Source: Thiopontia sp964344435 (lineage in GTDB: Bacteria > Pseudomonadota > Gammaproteobacteria > GCF-002020875). Taken from it: 36,133 nt of DNA. Below are positions 23,974-31,591 of this stretch, one piece after another. The stretch spans positions 1 to 36,133 of the forward strand of contig CAYFNH010000011.1 of the NCBI GenBank assembly GCA_964344435.1. Direction: 5' to 3'. The position numbers and the translations under genes are program-made. Position 1 is the first letter of the stretch, and each line of letters begins with the position of its first letter. The notes under the pieces were generated by a model. The model searched no databases. It was not told where the DNA came from and saw only the letters and a list, made by a program, of their open reading frames with translations.

Positions 23974-24083
23974 AAAGTAATGGCCGTTCCTGTCTGTGAC
24001 ACGCTCAAGCACACCCCTGTGTCGCTCGACTGTGTGCATCCCTGTCCACAGACGGCCACGGATCAGGACTGCACCATTACTTT
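23974..24083. repeat. Intergenic repeat, long copy (110 bp)
   Basis: AAAGTAATGG (23974-23983) and CCATTACTTT (24074-24083) form a perfect 10-bp terminal inverted repeat. Positions 23977-24031 match 32898-32952 at 48 of 55 bases. Both copies hold a GACAC-N-GTGTC stem and continue into ACTTTCGAGAC. This copy has 47 extra bases (24032-24078) before that end. It begins 19 bases after the PHP-gene stop and lies upstream of yciO. Confidence 0.7.
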
Positions 24084-24112
24084 CGAGACTATTTACAACA
24101 GGAATAGCAGCA

Positions 24113-24733
24113 ATGGCACAGTTTCTTGAAATCCACCCGCAAAATCCACAATCGCGGCTGATTCAGCAGGCGGTTGATATCGTGCGCCGTGGCGGTGTGA
24201 TTGCCTACCCAACCGACTCCAGCTACGCACTCGGTTGTCATATTGGCGACAAGCAGTCGATGGAGAAGATTCGGCGTATCCGCAAGGTGGATGCCAACCA
24301 CAACTTTACTCTGGTCTGCCCCAATCTGGCCGACCTCAGCCTCTATGCCAAGGTGGACAACACCTCTTTCCGCTTGATGAAGCGGGTAATGCCGGGCCCC
24401 TACACCTTCATTCTCAAGGCGAGCCGTGAGGTACCTCGCCGACTGCAGCACCCGAAGAGAAAAACCATCGGCTTGCGGGTGCCGGACAATCCAATTGCCA
24501 CAGCCTTGATGGAGCGTTTGGGGGAGCCACTGATGAGCTCCACCCTGATCCTACCCGGTAGAGAGTTTCCGATTGCCGATGCCGAGGATATCGATGCGCA
24601 GATCGCCAACCAGCTTGACCTGATCATTGATGGTGGTCACTGCGGCGTGGAGCCGACCACAGTGGTCAATATGGAGGAGCGGATCCCGGTGGTGACCCGT
24701 ACCGGTTGTGGTGATCCGTCTCCGTTTGAGTAG
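24113..24733 (+). CDS. yciO: YrdC/YciO/Sua5-family L-threonylcarbamoyladenylate synthase-like protein
   Basis: This 206-residue protein has the YrdC dsRNA-binding/ATP fold: VRRGGVIAYPTDSSYALGC, KIRRIRKVDANHNFTLVC, PGPYTFILKAS, KTIGLRVPDN, and a C-terminal IDGGHCGVEPTTVVNM. YciO is a paralogue of TsaC, which makes threonylcarbamoyl-AMP for the t6A modification of tRNA. Whether YciO does so in the cell is uncertain. The start at 24113 fits the family and has AGGAA ahead; an open frame extends 39 codons further, but that part lies inside the intergenic repeat. Confidence 0.9.
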   Translation: MAQFLEIHPQNPQSRLIQQAVDIVRRGGVIAYPTDSSYALGCHIGDKQSMEKIRRIRKVDANHNFTLVCPNLADLSLYAKVDNTSFRLMKRVMPGPYTFILKASREVPRRLQHPKRKTIGLRVPDNPIATALMERLGEPLMSSTLILPGREFPIADAEDIDAQIANQLDLIIDGGHCGVEPTTVVNMEERIPVVTRTGCGDPSPFE

Positions 24734-24744
24734 CTTGCGGCAGG

Positions 24745-24750
24745 TATAAT
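24745..24750 (+). promoter_or_regulatory. TATAAT -10 element before the M50 protease gene
   Basis: A perfect TATAAT occurs just after the yciO stop, but no -35 is found at 16-18 bases and there is no TG extension. If used, transcription would begin near 24757 and favour the ATG at 24773 as start. Confidence 0.25.
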
Positions 24751-24772
24751 TGTTTCAATGAAAGAGTTCACC

Positions 24773-25414
24773 ATGATGCAGACCATCGCCATCTGGGCGT
24801 TGCCGGTACTGTTTGCGATTACCGTGCATGAGGTGGCGCACGGTTGGGTGGCGAAGCTGCGTGGGGACAAGACGGCGATGATGCTGGGGCGTCTCACGCT
24901 GAATCCGGTCAAGCATATTGACCCGGTTGGTACCGTGCTGCTGCCACTGCTGTTGGTGGTAATGGGAACCGGTTTTGTCTTCGGCTGGGCCAAGCCGGTG
25001 CCGGTCACCATGCAGAATCTGCATAGCCCCAAAAAGGATATGGTCTGGGTGGCACTGGCTGGGCCTGCCTCCAATGGTCTCATGGCTCTGCTGTGGCTGG
25101 GGATCATGCTGGTCGGAGCTCTTTCTCTGCCATTTTCGGCATGGGTGGCTGAGCCGCTACTCTACATGGGGCAGGCGGGGGTGATGATCAACGTGGTGCT
25201 GATGGTGCTTAACCTGGTGCCGCTGCCCCCGCTTGATGGAGGGCGCATTGTTACCGGGTTGTTGCCGGGTAGACTCTCCTGGCAGTTCAGTCGTATTGAA
25301 CCCTACGGCTTTTTCATCCTGATCGCGCTATTGGCAACCGGTATACTGGGACAGGTGCTGGGGCCACTCATCTTCGGGATCAGCAAACTTCTCTTCTCTT
25401 TTGCAGGTATTTGA
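24773..25414 (+). CDS. Site-2 protease family (M50) membrane zinc metalloprotease
   Basis: This 213-residue integral membrane protein has the metalloprotease motif HEVAHG in its first transmembrane segment. The third zinc ligand lies in LVPLPPLDGGRIV near the C-terminus, the typical site-2 protease pair. NPVKHIDPVGTVLLPL and a FGWAKPVPV loop mark the short rhomboid-neighbour/M50 group often found beside trpS-scpA. The substrate is unknown. An in-frame ATG at 24758 would add 5 residues but has no ribosome binding site; the ATG at 24773 has AAAGAG ahead. It lies 6 bases before trpS. Confidence 0.87.
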   Translation: MMQTIAIWALPVLFAITVHEVAHGWVAKLRGDKTAMMLGRLTLNPVKHIDPVGTVLLPLLLVVMGTGFVFGWAKPVPVTMQNLHSPKKDMVWVALAGPASNGLMALLWLGIMLVGALSLPFSAWVAEPLLYMGQAGVMINVVLMVLNLVPLPPLDGGRIVTGLLPGRLSWQFSRIEPYGFFILIALLATGILGQVLGPLIFGISKLLFSFAGI

Positions 25415-25420
25415 CACTTC

Positions 25421-26659
25421 ATGAACTCTGTTACCAACAGCAACGCAACTATTCCCTCACAATTTCAACGGGTGGTCTCCGGTATGCGCCCCACCGGCAA
25501 CCTCCACCTGGGGCACTACCATGGGGTGCTCAACAACTGGGTACGCCTGCAGCATGAGTATGAGTGTTTCTTCTTTGTTGCCGACTGGCATGCGCTGACC
25601 ACCCACTATGAAGATCCGGCGGTGATTGAGCGTAGTGTCTGGGAGATGGTGGTGGACTGGCTTGCTGCCGGGGTCAACCCCAAGGAGGCACGCATCTTTA
25701 TCCAGTCGCGGGTGCCGGAACATGCCGAACTGCATACCCTGCTCTCGATGATGACACCATTAAGCTGGCTGGAGCGGGTGCCGACCTACAAGGATCAGCA
25801 GGAGAAACTGAAGGAGAAAGATCTCTCAACCTACGGTTTTCTGGGGTATCCACTGCTTCAGAGTGCCGATATTCTCGCCTACCGGGCAGCCCACGTTCCG
25901 GTCGGTGAAGATCAGGTGGCCCACGTCGAATTGACCCGTGAGGTGGCTCGGCGCTTCAACCATCTCTATGGTAAGGAGCCCGGCTTTGAGGAGAAGGCGG
26001 AGCAGGCGGCAAAGAAGATGGGCAAGAAAAACGCCAAGCTCTATGCCCGTCTGCGCAGGAGCTTCCAGGAAGAGGGAGATCATGAGGCGCTGGAGACCGC
26101 GCGGGCGCTGCTCGAATCACAGCAGAACATCACCATTGGAGATCGCGAGCGGCTGTTTGGCTATCTCGAGGGAGGGGGCAAGATCATCCTGCCGGAGCCA
26201 CAGGCGCTGCTGACCAGAGCCTCGAAAATGCCGGGATTGGATGGACAGAAGATGTCCAAGTCCTACGGCAACACCATTTCACTGCGTGAACCGGCAGAGG
26301 TGGTAGAGAAGAAGATCCGTACCATGCCGACCGATACCAACCGGGTGCGCAAAACCGATCCCGGGGAGCCGGCTCGCTGTCCGGTCTGGCAGCTGCATGA
26401 GGTCTACACCGATGAGTCGGTACGTGCCACCCTGGCAGAGGGGTGTAGAAGTGCAGGTATTGGGTGTATCGACTGCAAGCAGCCGGTGATTGACGGAGTA
26501 CTGAAGGAGTTGGAGCCGATGCGTGAACGGGCCCAGGGCTTCACCGATGATCCTTCGCTGGTTCGCAGCATCATCGAGGAGGGGTGTGAATTGGCCCGGG
26601 AAGAGGCTAAACGGACCATGGTCGAAGTGCGTAAGGCCATGGGGCTCTCCTACAAGTGA
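25421..26659 (+). CDS. trpS: Tryptophanyl-tRNA synthetase
   Basis: This 412-residue class I synthetase has the HIGH-type motif GMRPTGNLHLGHY near residues 21-33 and KMSKS near residue 277 (DGQKMSKSYGN). DILAYRAAHVPVGEDQVAHVELTREVARRFN is the tryptophan and dimer region. It is about 80 residues longer than E. coli TrpS. The extra length lies mainly before KMSKS, a basic helical stretch (KAEQAAKKMGKKNAKLYARL) known from a longer TrpS form in several proteobacteria. It is tightly packed between the M50 protease and scpA genes. Confidence 0.95.
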   Translation: MNSVTNSNATIPSQFQRVVSGMRPTGNLHLGHYHGVLNNWVRLQHEYECFFFVADWHALTTHYEDPAVIERSVWEMVVDWLAAGVNPKEARIFIQSRVPEHAELHTLLSMMTPLSWLERVPTYKDQQEKLKEKDLSTYGFLGYPLLQSADILAYRAAHVPVGEDQVAHVELTREVARRFNHLYGKEPGFEEKAEQAAKKMGKKNAKLYARLRRSFQEEGDHEALETARALLESQQNITIGDRERLFGYLEGGGKIILPEPQALLTRASKMPGLDGQKMSKSYGNTISLREPAEVVEKKIRTMPTDTNRVRKTDPGEPARCPVWQLHEVYTDESVRATLAEGCRSAGIGCIDCKQPVIDGVLKELEPMRERAQGFTDDPSLVRSIIEEGCELAREEAKRTMVEVRKAMGLSYK

Positions 26660-26672
26660 TTGAGCGCGTGGT

Positions 26673-27533
26673 GTGAACGAAGAGCTGCCGCTGGCGGATG
26701 AGGTCGAGCTGGAGCAGCAGGCGCTGCTGCAGGAGATCCGGGTGCGTGGTGAGCAGTTGGAGGTGCTGCCGAAGGATCTCTATATCCCGCCCGAGGCGCT
26801 CAAGGTGGTGTTGGATGCCTTCGAAGGGCCGCTGGATCTGTTGCTCTATCTGATTCGCAAGCAGAATCTCGATGTGCTCAATATTCCCATTGCCGAAGTG
26901 ACCCGGCAGTACATGCACTATGTGGAGATGATGCAGGCACTCAACCTGGAGTTGGCCGCAGAGTATCTGGTGATGGCGGCGCTGTTGGCGGAGATCAAAT
27001 CCCGCATGCTGCTGCCACGCCATGATGAGGTGGAGGATGAAGAGGATCCTCGTGCCGAGCTGATCCGGCGACTGCAGGAGTATGAGCAGTTCAAGCGGGC
27101 AGCCGAGGATATTAACGAACTGCCGCGCCTGGAGCGGGATATCAACCCGGTCGAGATTGCCCCACCATCTCGTGGAGCCCGTCCACAGCCGGAGGTACAG
27201 CTGCAGGCACTGTTGACCGCCTTTGCCGAGGTGCTGCAGCGGGCCGAGCTGTTCAATAGCCACCATGTACAGAAAGAGCCGCTCTCGATCCGTGAGCGCA
27301 TGAGCCGGATCCTGATCAAGCTGGAGGAGTTGCGTGAAAGTGATGCTCAGTTTATCGAGTTCGAGACCCTGTTCGATATTGAAGAGGGGCGACCCGGTGT
27401 GGTGATTGCGCTGATGGCAGTACTGGAGTTGATCAAGGAGGCGCTGATCGGGGTGGTGCAGAACGAACCCTACGGCCCCATCTATATCGGTCCCCCTTCA
27501 GAGCTTTCAGTAGAGATGGGAGAGCGGTTATGA
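26673..27533 (+). CDS. scpA: Segregation and condensation protein A
   Basis: This 286-residue kleisin subunit bridges SMC heads in the SMC-ScpAB condensin. The N-terminal kleisin motif is clear: VVLDAFEGPLDLLLYLIRKQNLDVLNIPIAEVTRQY, then EYLVMAALLAEIKSRMLLPR. The C-terminal winged-helix part (LFDIEEGRPGVVIALMAVLELIKE) binds the SMC head. An N-terminal extension of about 40 acidic residues precedes the kleisin core. The start is GTG, 13 bases after the trpS stop. scpB follows after 45 bases. No smc gene is in the window. Confidence 0.94.
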   Translation: MNEELPLADEVELEQQALLQEIRVRGEQLEVLPKDLYIPPEALKVVLDAFEGPLDLLLYLIRKQNLDVLNIPIAEVTRQYMHYVEMMQALNLELAAEYLVMAALLAEIKSRMLLPRHDEVEDEEDPRAELIRRLQEYEQFKRAAEDINELPRLERDINPVEIAPPSRGARPQPEVQLQALLTAFAEVLQRAELFNSHHVQKEPLSIRERMSRILIKLEELRESDAQFIEFETLFDIEEGRPGVVIALMAVLELIKEALIGVVQNEPYGPIYIGPPSELSVEMGERL

Positions 27534-27578
27534 CGACTTTGCAGTTTTCATGGTGTAATCTTTTCAGAGCTTTATAAA

Positions 27579-28229
27579 ATGGAAACCAATCTGAAAAATA
27601 TTGTAGAGGCAGCATTGATGGCGGCAGGAAAACCGCTCAGCATCAAGTTGTTGCTGTCCCTGTTTGAGGAGGATGCACAACCGGAACGCAAGCAACTGGT
27701 GGCAGTGCTCAAGGAGTTGCAGCAGGAGTGCGAGGGGCGTGGCTATGAAGTGATCGAGGTGGCCAGTGGCTGGCGGATGCAGGTGCGGCAGGAGCTCTCG
27801 ACCTGGATCAACCGCCTGTGGGAAGAGAAGCCGGCCCGTTACTCCCGAGCGCTGCTGGAGACCATGGCACTGATCGCCTACCGACAGCCGATTACCCGTG
27901 GTGAGATTGAGGAGATTCGTGGGGTGGCTGTCAGCAGCAATATCATGAAGACTCTGCAGGAGCGTGAGTGGATTCGCATGTTGGGTCATCGTGATGTGCC
28001 CGGGCGCCCGGCGATGTATGGCACCAGCCGTAAATTTCTCGACTATTTCGGTTTGAAGTCGCTGGAAGAGATGCCCACCTTGATGGAGTTGCGAGAGCTG
28101 GGGCCAATGAATGAAGAGTTCAAGCTGGGGGATGAGGAGCCTGCGTTGGAGGAGAGTGTGCAGCGACCAGAGCTGGAGCTGGTGGTCAACAATCGCGAGG
28201 AGGCAGAGCCCTCCGATGGAGTGGTGTGA
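27579..28229 (+). CDS. scpB: Segregation and condensation protein B
   Basis: This 216-residue protein has two winged helices. LKNIVEAALMAAGKPLSIKLL is the first, and YSRALLETMALIAYRQPITRGEIEEIRGVAVSSNIMKTL, ending in RPAMYGTSRKFLDYFGLKSLEEMPTL, is the second and the most conserved part of ScpB. It binds ScpA as a dimer. The C-terminal ~40 residues are acidic and variable. The stop overlaps the rluB start by one base (TGATG), so the two are coupled. Confidence 0.94.
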   Translation: METNLKNIVEAALMAAGKPLSIKLLLSLFEEDAQPERKQLVAVLKELQQECEGRGYEVIEVASGWRMQVRQELSTWINRLWEEKPARYSRALLETMALIAYRQPITRGEIEEIRGVAVSSNIMKTLQEREWIRMLGHRDVPGRPAMYGTSRKFLDYFGLKSLEEMPTLMELRELGPMNEEFKLGDEEPALEESVQRPELELVVNNREEAEPSDGVV

Positions 28230-29140
28230 TGTCAAAAAACAGTGCAGAGAATCCGGTGCAGCCTGAACAGTCCACGGTAGAGTCTCAACCCCAGGGGGAA
28301 CGGCTGCAAAAGGTGTTGGCACGGGCCGGTATCGGTTCACGTCGACAGGTGGAGCAGTGGATTCGGGAGGGGCGGATCAAGGTGAATCGCCAGCCGGCAG
28401 AGCTCGGAATGCGGGTGACTCGTGAGGATGAGATACGCCTCAACGGGGATCAGTTGCACCCGTTTCCCCGGGAAGGGGTTATCTCACAGGTACGGGTACT
28501 GCTCTATCACAAGCCTGCCGGGCAGGTGACCTCGCGCCGTGATCCGGAGGGGCGTGACACCGTCTTCAACCATTTGCCAAAGATTCGTGGGGCACGCTGG
28601 ATTGCCATTGGTCGACTTGACTACAACACCTCCGGACTGCTGCTGTTCACCACCGATGGGGATCTGGCTCACCGTCTGATGCACCCCTCTACCGAGATAG
28701 ACCGTGAATATGCGGTGCGGGTGCTGGGAGAAGCCACTCCCGAGCAGTTGCAACAGCTACGTACCGGGGTAGAGTTGGAGGATGGCGTAGCTCACTTCAG
28801 TGATATTGTGGAGTCGGGTGGGGCTGGGGTGAACCACTGGTATCATGTGGTCTTGCAGGAGGGGCGCAACCGTGAGGTACGCAGAATGTGGGAAGCGGTT
28901 GGGCTTACCGTTAGCCGATTGATGCGGGTGCGTTACGGTACCATCTTCCTCGACAAGCGGGTGCGGGCAGGAAAAAGCCGTGAACTTGAGCGAGATGAGG
29001 TGCGGCAGCTGCAAGAGGTTGCCGGGATTGCGCCGAATGCGCCGCTAGCCCTCAAGCCGTCTCACTCTGAACCGCGTCGCGGTGCGTCTCGCAGAAAACG
29101 GATTCAGCACAGGGCTGCACCCCGTGGCCGTAAACAGTGA
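28229..29140 (+). CDS. rluB: 23S rRNA pseudouridine synthase B
   Basis: This 303-residue protein modifies 23S rRNA (U2605 in E. coli). An N-terminal S4 RNA-binding domain (ERLQKVLARAGIGSRRQVEQWIREGRIKVN) is followed by the RsuA/RluB catalytic domain with the Asp motif GRLDYNTSGLLL. RNREVRRMWEAVGLTVSRLMRVRYG is the family's C-terminal signature. The tail after residue ~265 is rich in Arg and Lys, as in RluB rather than RluE or RsuA. The ATG at 28229 overlaps the scpB stop; a GTG one codon earlier is possible. Confidence 0.93.
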   Translation: MSKNSAENPVQPEQSTVESQPQGERLQKVLARAGIGSRRQVEQWIREGRIKVNRQPAELGMRVTREDEIRLNGDQLHPFPREGVISQVRVLLYHKPAGQVTSRRDPEGRDTVFNHLPKIRGARWIAIGRLDYNTSGLLLFTTDGDLAHRLMHPSTEIDREYAVRVLGEATPEQLQQLRTGVELEDGVAHFSDIVESGGAGVNHWYHVVLQEGRNREVRRMWEAVGLTVSRLMRVRYGTIFLDKRVRAGKSRELERDEVRQLQEVAGIAPNAPLALKPSHSEPRRGASRRKRIQHRAAPRGRKQ

Positions 29141-29795
29141 TCCGGTAACGGTTTACCAACAGCTCCTTGACCACTATGGGCCGCAGCATTGGTGGCCGGC
29201 GGAGAGCCCGTTCGAGGTAATGGTGGGGGCAATTCTCACCCAGAACACCAGCTGGAGTGGGGTTGAAAAGGCGATTGCCAACCTGCGCAGCGCCAGACTG
29301 CTCACCCCTCAGAAAATACTGGCCTGCCCACCGCCACAGCTTGGCGAGCTGATTCGTCCTTCGGGCTATTACAATCTCAAGTCCGCACGCCTGAAAAACT
29401 ATAGTGAGTGGTATCTTCAACACCGAGATACGCTACCACAGAGAGAGACGGCATCACTGCGCGATGCACTGTTGCAGATCAACGGAGTGGGGCCAGAGAC
29501 TGCGGACGATATTCTCCTTTATGCCTTCAGGCGTCCGGTCTTTGTGGTCGATGCCTATACCCGGCGGATCTTTCAGCGGCTGGGGTGGTTACAAGGGGGT
29601 GAGTCCTACGAGCAGATACGTCTGCGGGTTGAGAGCAGATTTGCCCGTCGCAAGGAGTCTGAACAGGTGGAAATTTACTCGGAGCTGCATGGTCTGGTCG
29701 TGAATCACGCCAAACAGCACTGTAAAAAAAGTCCGGACTGTAGTGGCTGCCCCCTCGTGCAATGTCCCGAAAAGAGGCAAATACACACTGATTAA
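29124..29795 (+). CDS. Endonuclease III-like (HhH-GPD, Fe-S) DNA glycosylase
   Basis: This 223-residue protein has the helix-hairpin-helix and catalytic Asp of the superfamily: LLQINGVGPETADDILLYAF, then VVDAYTRRIFQRLGW with Asp143. The Lys that makes E. coli Nth a lyase (GVGRKTAN) is Glu125 here, so a monofunctional glycosylase of the COG2231/MagIII-like group is more likely than a true Nth. A C-terminal cysteine cluster (CKKSPDCSGCPLVQC; spacing 5, 2 and 4) should bind a 4Fe-4S cluster. GTG at 29124 is chosen, with AGGG ahead and an overlap of 17 bases with rluB. A GTG at 29082 would add 14 residues but has no ribosome binding site. Confidence 0.85.
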   Translation: MAVNSDPVTVYQQLLDHYGPQHWWPAESPFEVMVGAILTQNTSWSGVEKAIANLRSARLLTPQKILACPPPQLGELIRPSGYYNLKSARLKNYSEWYLQHRDTLPQRETASLRDALLQINGVGPETADDILLYAFRRPVFVVDAYTRRIFQRLGWLQGGESYEQIRLRVESRFARRKESEQVEIYSELHGLVVNHAKQHCKKSPDCSGCPLVQCPEKRQIHTD

Positions 29796-29854
29796 AAAAT
29801 AGGCAATAGGTAGAAGTCTCGGTTACTATGCTTTTTAGAGTATGCTTCTGCTGG

Positions 29855-30077
29855 TTATCTACAAGGTTATCCACAGCCACTGTGGAGAAGCATCTTTCCA
29901 TCCGGTGGCTCAACAGATTAGTGTTCAGAGCGATATGTTAGATTACATATTCACTATAACCTGTTGATCTTTATGTTTTGGGTTGTTCGACCGTAAGTTT
30001 TTTCTTAAGTTGTTGTTTTTTTGTCTGATCAGTAAGCAGATAAGTTTTATCTATTTTAGAGATGGATGATATCCACA
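29855..30077. other. AT-rich non-coding region with DnaA-box-like cluster (origin-like)
   Basis: The gap 29796-30105 holds no gene. It contains TTATCTACA (29855-29863), a perfect DnaA box TTATCCACA (29867-29875), TTCTCCACA on the minus strand (29881-29889) and ATATCCACA (30069-30077), each within one mismatch of TTATCCACA. Between them lies a strongly AT-rich stretch (about 29930-30065) with T-runs and GATC sites at 29966 and 30027. A further TTATCCCCA at 30126 lies in a terminator and probably does not count. This could be an origin, a DnaA-binding regulatory site or chance. The usual oriC neighbours (dnaA, mnmG, rpmH) are absent from the window. Confidence 0.35.
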
Positions 30078-30105
30078 GGTAGGGATTGGTGTCTGTGGCC
30101 CCATG

Positions 30106-30141
30106 AAAAAACGGCGCTAAGGGAGTTATCCCCAGCGCCGT
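30106..30141 (-). terminator. Rho-independent terminator of the proline-rich protein gene
   Basis: ACGGCGCT (30111-30118) pairs perfectly with AGCGCCGT (30134-30141), and an inner GGGA/TCCC stem lies between. On the minus strand the stem is followed by a run of T (30106-30111). It begins 30 bases after the stop codon of the gene at 30172. Confidence 0.85.
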
Positions 30142-30171
30142 CTTGGCACACTGTAAAAGAAGGGGAGTGAC

Positions 30172-30720
30172 TTAGCGCCGATAGTAGGGGTAGGGAGCCA
30201 TCGGTACCGGCATGCGGATGGGGGGTAGAGGCCTGGGGGCATAGTAGGGCCTGGAGCGCATTGGCTGTCGATAGCTGCTGTATGGCGCGGCGGCTGCCGG
30301 TGCCCGACGTTGGTAATAATCCCTGGGGGCAGGAGGAGGGGTTGGCCTGGCTGGAATTGGTGGCGGGGGAGGTGTGCGCCTGGCCATGGATGCAGCGGGG
30401 GCGGCCGGAGCGGATTGCGGAGCCGCCACCCGTCCAGTCTGTCTCGGTGCTGGTTGAGGGCGAACAGGTTGTCTGGGGGCAGAGAGGTTGCCCGACTGGA
30501 CATTCATGCCAAAGGGCTGTTCAGGTTGGCGGGTCTGGCTGAAGTCGATAGTAACCCCCGGCCCCTCTTCCGGGTCATCCAGTGAACTGGGCTCAAGGCC
30601 CCAGGCGGTAGCCAGATCATTGTCACTGCCCCAGGGGCTGAACCACTGGGCAAGAGTGTTGGTGGAAATGCCGACGCCGCCGATCAGCAGCAGGGCAGAC
30701 AGTAGGGTACTTTTTTTCAT
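30172..30720 (-). CDS. Exported proline/alanine/tyrosine-rich protein of unknown function
   Basis: This 182-residue protein begins with a clear Sec signal peptide (MKKSTLLSALLLIGG, cleavage probably after TNTLAQ at ~25). A short ordered-looking segment follows (WFSPWGSDNDLATAWGLEP), and from about residue 70 the chain is disordered and rich in Pro, Ala, Arg, Gln and finally Tyr (MAPYPYYRR end). The ATG at 30720 has GAGG ahead; an open frame upstream has no matching signals. I do not recognise a family. The Pro/Tyr-rich end recalls sulfur-globule and other envelope structural proteins, but this is weak. It has its own promoter and terminator. Confidence 0.7.
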   Translation of the reverse strand: MKKSTLLSALLLIGGVGISTNTLAQWFSPWGSDNDLATAWGLEPSSLDDPEEGPGVTIDFSQTRQPEQPFGMNVQSGNLSAPRQPVRPQPAPRQTGRVAAPQSAPAAPAASMARRTPPPPPIPARPTPPPAPRDYYQRRAPAAAAPYSSYRQPMRSRPYYAPRPLPPIRMPVPMAPYPYYRR

Positions 30721-30748
30721 CAGGGTTGCCTCACATTGGAATAGGAGG

Positions 30749-30757
30749 ATGATAGCA
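30749..30757 (-). promoter_or_regulatory. Extended -10 promoter of the proline-rich exported protein gene
   Basis: On the minus strand TGC-TATCAT is an extended -10 element matching TGN-TATAAT with one mismatch in the hexamer. No -35 is evident. Transcription would start near 30742, about 22 bases ahead of the ATG, leaving room for the GAGG Shine-Dalgarno sequence. Confidence 0.4.
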
Positions 30758-30807
30758 AAACTGCCTGGTAACTGCTCATGGGGTGAGCTGAAGTTACCCC
30801 GCGACAA

Positions 30808-31584
30808 TCAGTCATAAAGCCCCAGTTGATTCTGCCGGATCACCTTCTCCAGCGTCTCCATATACTCGCTTCCGTTCTTGGCATAGCGTCCCAACCCCTT
30901 CGCCAGCATGGTTCCGGTCGGAGAGAGCAGGCTTACTCGCTGCTGGTGACGGAGGATACGCAGGGCCTTGAAAGCGCTGCGGGTATTGAGAATATGAGTA
31001 TATTTACGGATGGCTGCCTGCAGACTGGGATAGCGCTCCACCTCATGGGTGGCCCCCTCTGCACGCGCCTTGGGTACGATTCCGCAACCTGGTGTGGAGC
31101 ACCAGATGCCAAAAAAGTTATTTCCCTCCTGAGCAAAACGGGAGGTGCCCCAGGCGGACTCGATAGCGGCCTGTGCCACCAGCAACGAAAGTGGAATAAT
31201 GTCGGTGCGCTTGATCAACGTGATCCAGCTTTTGTGGATATCGGAGTCAAAGTCCTTTACCTCCATGTGGTGTGCCAGTCGCAGTATCCAGAGCTGTTCC
31301 TTTCGACTGAGGATATCACCGGAGCGGTAGCGCAGATAAAGCCCCAGCAAAATGGTGCGCTGCTTCTCGAGTCCGTACAGTACCGGGCGGGCCGCCGTCA
31401 GAATGGTATTGATGAAGGCCTGCTTGCGAATTTTCGGGTCCTTGATCTGGCCAAATTGGGGCAGGGGCGGAGGCGTCTGTTTGGTGATCTCGGTAGTTGC
31501 CGAAATCTCCTCTGCAGAGGGTAGACCAAAGGCGCTTGCCGTCGTGCAAAACAGGGTTAGGAGTAATCCGTAAGATATTCTCAT
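30808..31584 (-). CDS. Bax-like glucosaminidase-domain exported protein
   Basis: This 258-residue protein begins with a signal peptide (MRISYGLLLTLFCTTASAFG). Its C-terminal part has the glucosaminidase/Bax fold: PLSLLVAQAAIESAWGTSRF with the catalytic Glu, then GNNFFGIWCSTPGCG, a short segment ending HEVERYPSLQAAIRKYTHILN, and LAKGLGRYAKNG. The pattern corresponds to E. coli Bax, a periplasmic protein with a putative N-acetylglucosaminidase domain. The start at 31584 gives the signal peptide; an ATG 8 codons upstream is less likely. It lies 7 bases after the DUF302 gene, probably co-transcribed. The substrate is presumably peptidoglycan (inference). Confidence 0.85.
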   Translation of the reverse strand: MRISYGLLLTLFCTTASAFGLPSAEEISATTEITKQTPPPLPQFGQIKDPKIRKQAFINTILTAARPVLYGLEKQRTILLGLYLRYRSGDILSRKEQLWILRLAHHMEVKDFDSDIHKSWITLIKRTDIIPLSLLVAQAAIESAWGTSRFAQEGNNFFGIWCSTPGCGIVPKARAEGATHEVERYPSLQAAIRKYTHILNTRSAFKALRILRHQQRVSLLSPTGTMLAKGLGRYAKNGSEYMETLEKVIRQNQLGLYD

Positions 31585-31591
31585 GTCAGGA

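Noticed and set aside
23996..24112. N-terminal 39-codon extension of YciO
   Set aside because: This segment is the intergenic repeat read through; family homology begins at 24113.
25421..26659. Extra ~80 residues in TrpS as a novel fusion
   Set aside because: A longer TrpS with a basic helical insertion before KMSKS is already known in several proteobacteria.
29800..29854. AGAAG...CTTCT inverted repeat after the EndoIII-like gene as a terminator
   Set aside because: The stem is short and interrupted and no T-run follows it on the plus strand.
29855..30134. TTATCCCCA at 30126-30134 as a fifth DnaA box
   Set aside because: It lies within the loop and inner stem of a strong intrinsic terminator, which explains its sequence.
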